From Bacillota bacterium (GTDB taxonomy: Bacteria > Bacillota > Bacilli > Alicyclobacillales > SLC66): DNA of 5,437 nt. The stretch covers positions 1 to 5,437 of the forward strand of contig JAKACR010000205.1 of NCBI GenBank assembly GCA_021821225.1, read 5' to 3'. The position numbers were made by a program, and so were the translations under genes. The notes beneath the pieces are model-generated. The model was not told the origin of the DNA, did not search any database, and worked only from the letters and a program-made list of their open reading frames with translations. Within the stretch, counting starts at the first letter, position 1, and each line of letters begins with the position of its first letter. Below, piece by piece: positions 5,417 to 5,437 of this stretch.

Positions 5417-5437
5417 ATCATGCTATGCTCTTACTTA

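Noticed and set aside
1..5437. CRISPR array, phage genes, toxin-antitoxin pair or defence system
   Set aside because: No regularly spaced repeats, integrase, phage structural genes or paired small toxin/antitoxin frames were found. The DUF2268 protease alone does not define a defence system.

Overview
The window looks like chromosomal accessory DNA from a fairly GC-rich Gram-positive bacterium. Strong AGGAGG-type ribosome sites, TTG and GTG starts and the family mix (APC permease with a divergent Lrp/AsnC regulator, adaA-ogt pair, DUF2268/YjaZ-like protease, secreted-type GH76 with a carbohydrate-binding module) point to Bacillota, perhaps an Alicyclobacillus-like lineage. That placement is inference only. 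The outstanding property is decay: four of the six recognisable gene loci are broken, each by a different kind of event.

Layout. 1-158: no gene seen. 159-1593 (minus): an amino-acid permease, interrupted by a 124-bp palindromic MITE-like element (800-923) and by an in-frame TAG (393-395). 1594-1739: divergent promoter region. 1740-2208 (plus): an Lrp/AsnC regulator broken by a one-base frameshift. 2209-2416: non-coding, with an extended -10 promoter near its end. 2417-2677 (plus): an Ada-type methylphosphotriester sensor/AraC activator that has lost its middle. 2674-3195 (plus): an intact O6-methylguanine-DNA methyltransferase (ogt). 3273-4049 (plus): an intact DUF2268 putative zinc protease in more AT-rich DNA. 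4033-4146: a possible truncated next gene. 4110-4226: the orphan 3' end of a second ogt. 4225-4251: a terminator for the minus strand. 4285-5375 (minus): a GH76 glycosidase plus CBM6/35-like module, lacking its N-terminal half and frameshifted in a run of nine G. 5382-5416: a strong inverted repeat that would bury the ribosome site of that remnant.

How the parts relate. The permease and Lrp-type gene form a classic divergent transporter/regulator pair and both are dead, suggesting relaxed selection on one amino-acid transport function. The ada-ogt pair is an adaptive alkylation-repair operon that kept the repair enzyme but lost its activator, so ogt is probably no longer methylation-inducible. 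The DUF2268 gene lies between two copies of a 62-bp ogt 3'-end sequence. This is either a cassette placed at the end of ogt or the scar of a collapsed ogt duplication. I see no complete new system. The best leads are the MITE-like element and the repeat-flanked protease segment.
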